Below, one piece after another: positions 63,766 to 64,000 of a stretch of 64,000 bases of DNA (the first letter of the stretch is position 1; the number at the start of each line of letters is the position of its first letter). The notes under the pieces were generated by a model. The model saw only the letters and a program-made list of their open reading frames with translations, had not been told where the DNA came from and made no database searches. Origin of the DNA: Deferribacter thermophilus (GTDB taxonomy: Bacteria > Chrysiogenota > Deferribacteres > Deferribacterales > Deferribacteraceae); NCBI RefSeq assembly GCF_049472675.1, contig NZ_JAPNXM010000005.1, positions 124,001 through 188,000 on the forward strand, read 5' to 3'. A program made the position numbers and the translations under genes.

Positions 63766-64000
63766 TGAAAAGATTTGGGAAGAGGTGTTAAAAGAAGCAA
63801 AGAATCATATTTCTGAGCAAGAGGTTAATACTTGGCTAAAGCCTATTAAGATTGGTGAATTACGAGGGGATTTTATACAATTAATTGCACCAAATAGGCT
63901 TTATAAGAATTGGTTTGAAGAAAAATACTTAAATGTGGTAAAAAAGATATTCAATGAGACATTATCAATAGAAGCACAAACCATACAAGTAATTACAAAA
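63758..64000 (+). CDS. dnaA: Chromosomal replication initiator DnaA (5' part)
   Basis: The first 81 codons of dnaA, cut by the window end. The N-terminal domain I is recognisable: an initial helix (MGSEKIWEEVLKEAKNHIS), the conserved NTWLKPI, and the strand FIQLIAPNRLYKNWFEEKY. Domains II to IV, including the ATPase and DNA-binding parts, lie outside. The ATG at 63758 is inside the last codons of the threonine dehydratase gene (8-base overlap), so it is probably cotranscribed. Upstream is protein-coding, so no origin lies directly before dnaA. Confidence 0.92.
   Translation, partial: MGSEKIWEEVLKEAKNHISEQEVNTWLKPIKIGELRGDFIQLIAPNRLYKNWFEEKYLNVVKKIFNETLSIEAQTIQVITK

Overview
The window (64 kb, strongly AT-rich) is a chromosomal segment of a Gram-negative, probably anaerobic or facultatively respiring bacterium. 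lpxC, a TamA/TamB pair and an outer-membrane-type amidase show an LPS-bearing outer membrane. mqnC points to menaquinone made by the futalosine route. mglBA and a PilT-type ATPase suggest polarity control and type IV pili. Gene content and base composition would fit Deferribacterota (Calditerrivibrio/Deferribacter-like), but that placement is recall-based inference. There are no tRNA or rRNA genes, insertion sequences, prophage genes or CRISPR arrays that I can see.

Layout. 1-7.8 kb (+): end of hisA, then pgpA-cinA-thpR-recA-pilT-recX-rplI-dnaB as a tightly overlapping run, then lpxC. recX appears frameshifted at an A9 tract. 7.9-11.1 kb (+): a nickel ECF transporter operon (nikK-M-L-Q-O) behind a perfect NikR-type operator. 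11.1-17.4 kb (+): an arsenosugar-like cluster with a DUF547 protein, a radical SAM enzyme fused to an ArsM-type arsenite methyltransferase, a TVP38 membrane protein, a mercuric-reductase-like flavoprotein and a fused pair of glycosyltransferase domains. 17.4-20.2 kb (-): an acyl-ACP thioesterase, a large secreted protein of unknown function, and a small membrane ORF that reads through an in-frame UGA next to stem-loops (possible selenoprotein). 20.2-24.4 kb (+): mglB-mglA-rng-rlmE-larB and a small membrane protein. 24.4-30.6 kb (+): rubrerythrin, cytochrome c, Sco and a caa3-type cytochrome oxidase whose subunit II carries two haem c domains, then ctaB.

30.6-62.5 kb is entirely on the minus strand: wrbA, a peroxiredoxin behind a PerR-like box, a frameshifted dCache-GGDEF gene, then tamA-tamB-amidase-uvrA-fapA-histidine kinase-mqnC-UPF0173 hydrolase as one overlapping series, then lipoprotein-rsmG-mnmG-mnmE-folD-gyrA-gyrB-recF-dnaN and an SDR gene. 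Two perfect 16-bp parS sites lie in rsmG and between mnmG and mnmE. From 62.5 kb (+) an ilvA-type threonine dehydratase overlaps dnaA, which runs off the end.

The strand switch, dnaA, dnaN, recF, gyrAB and parS sites place the replication origin near 61.5-62.6 kb or just beyond the right edge; no clear cluster of DnaA boxes was found. The most noteworthy items are the radical SAM/ArsM fusion in its operon, the candidate UGA-containing small membrane protein, the NikR and PerR operator matches, the two parS sites, and two genes each apparently broken by a single-base shift.
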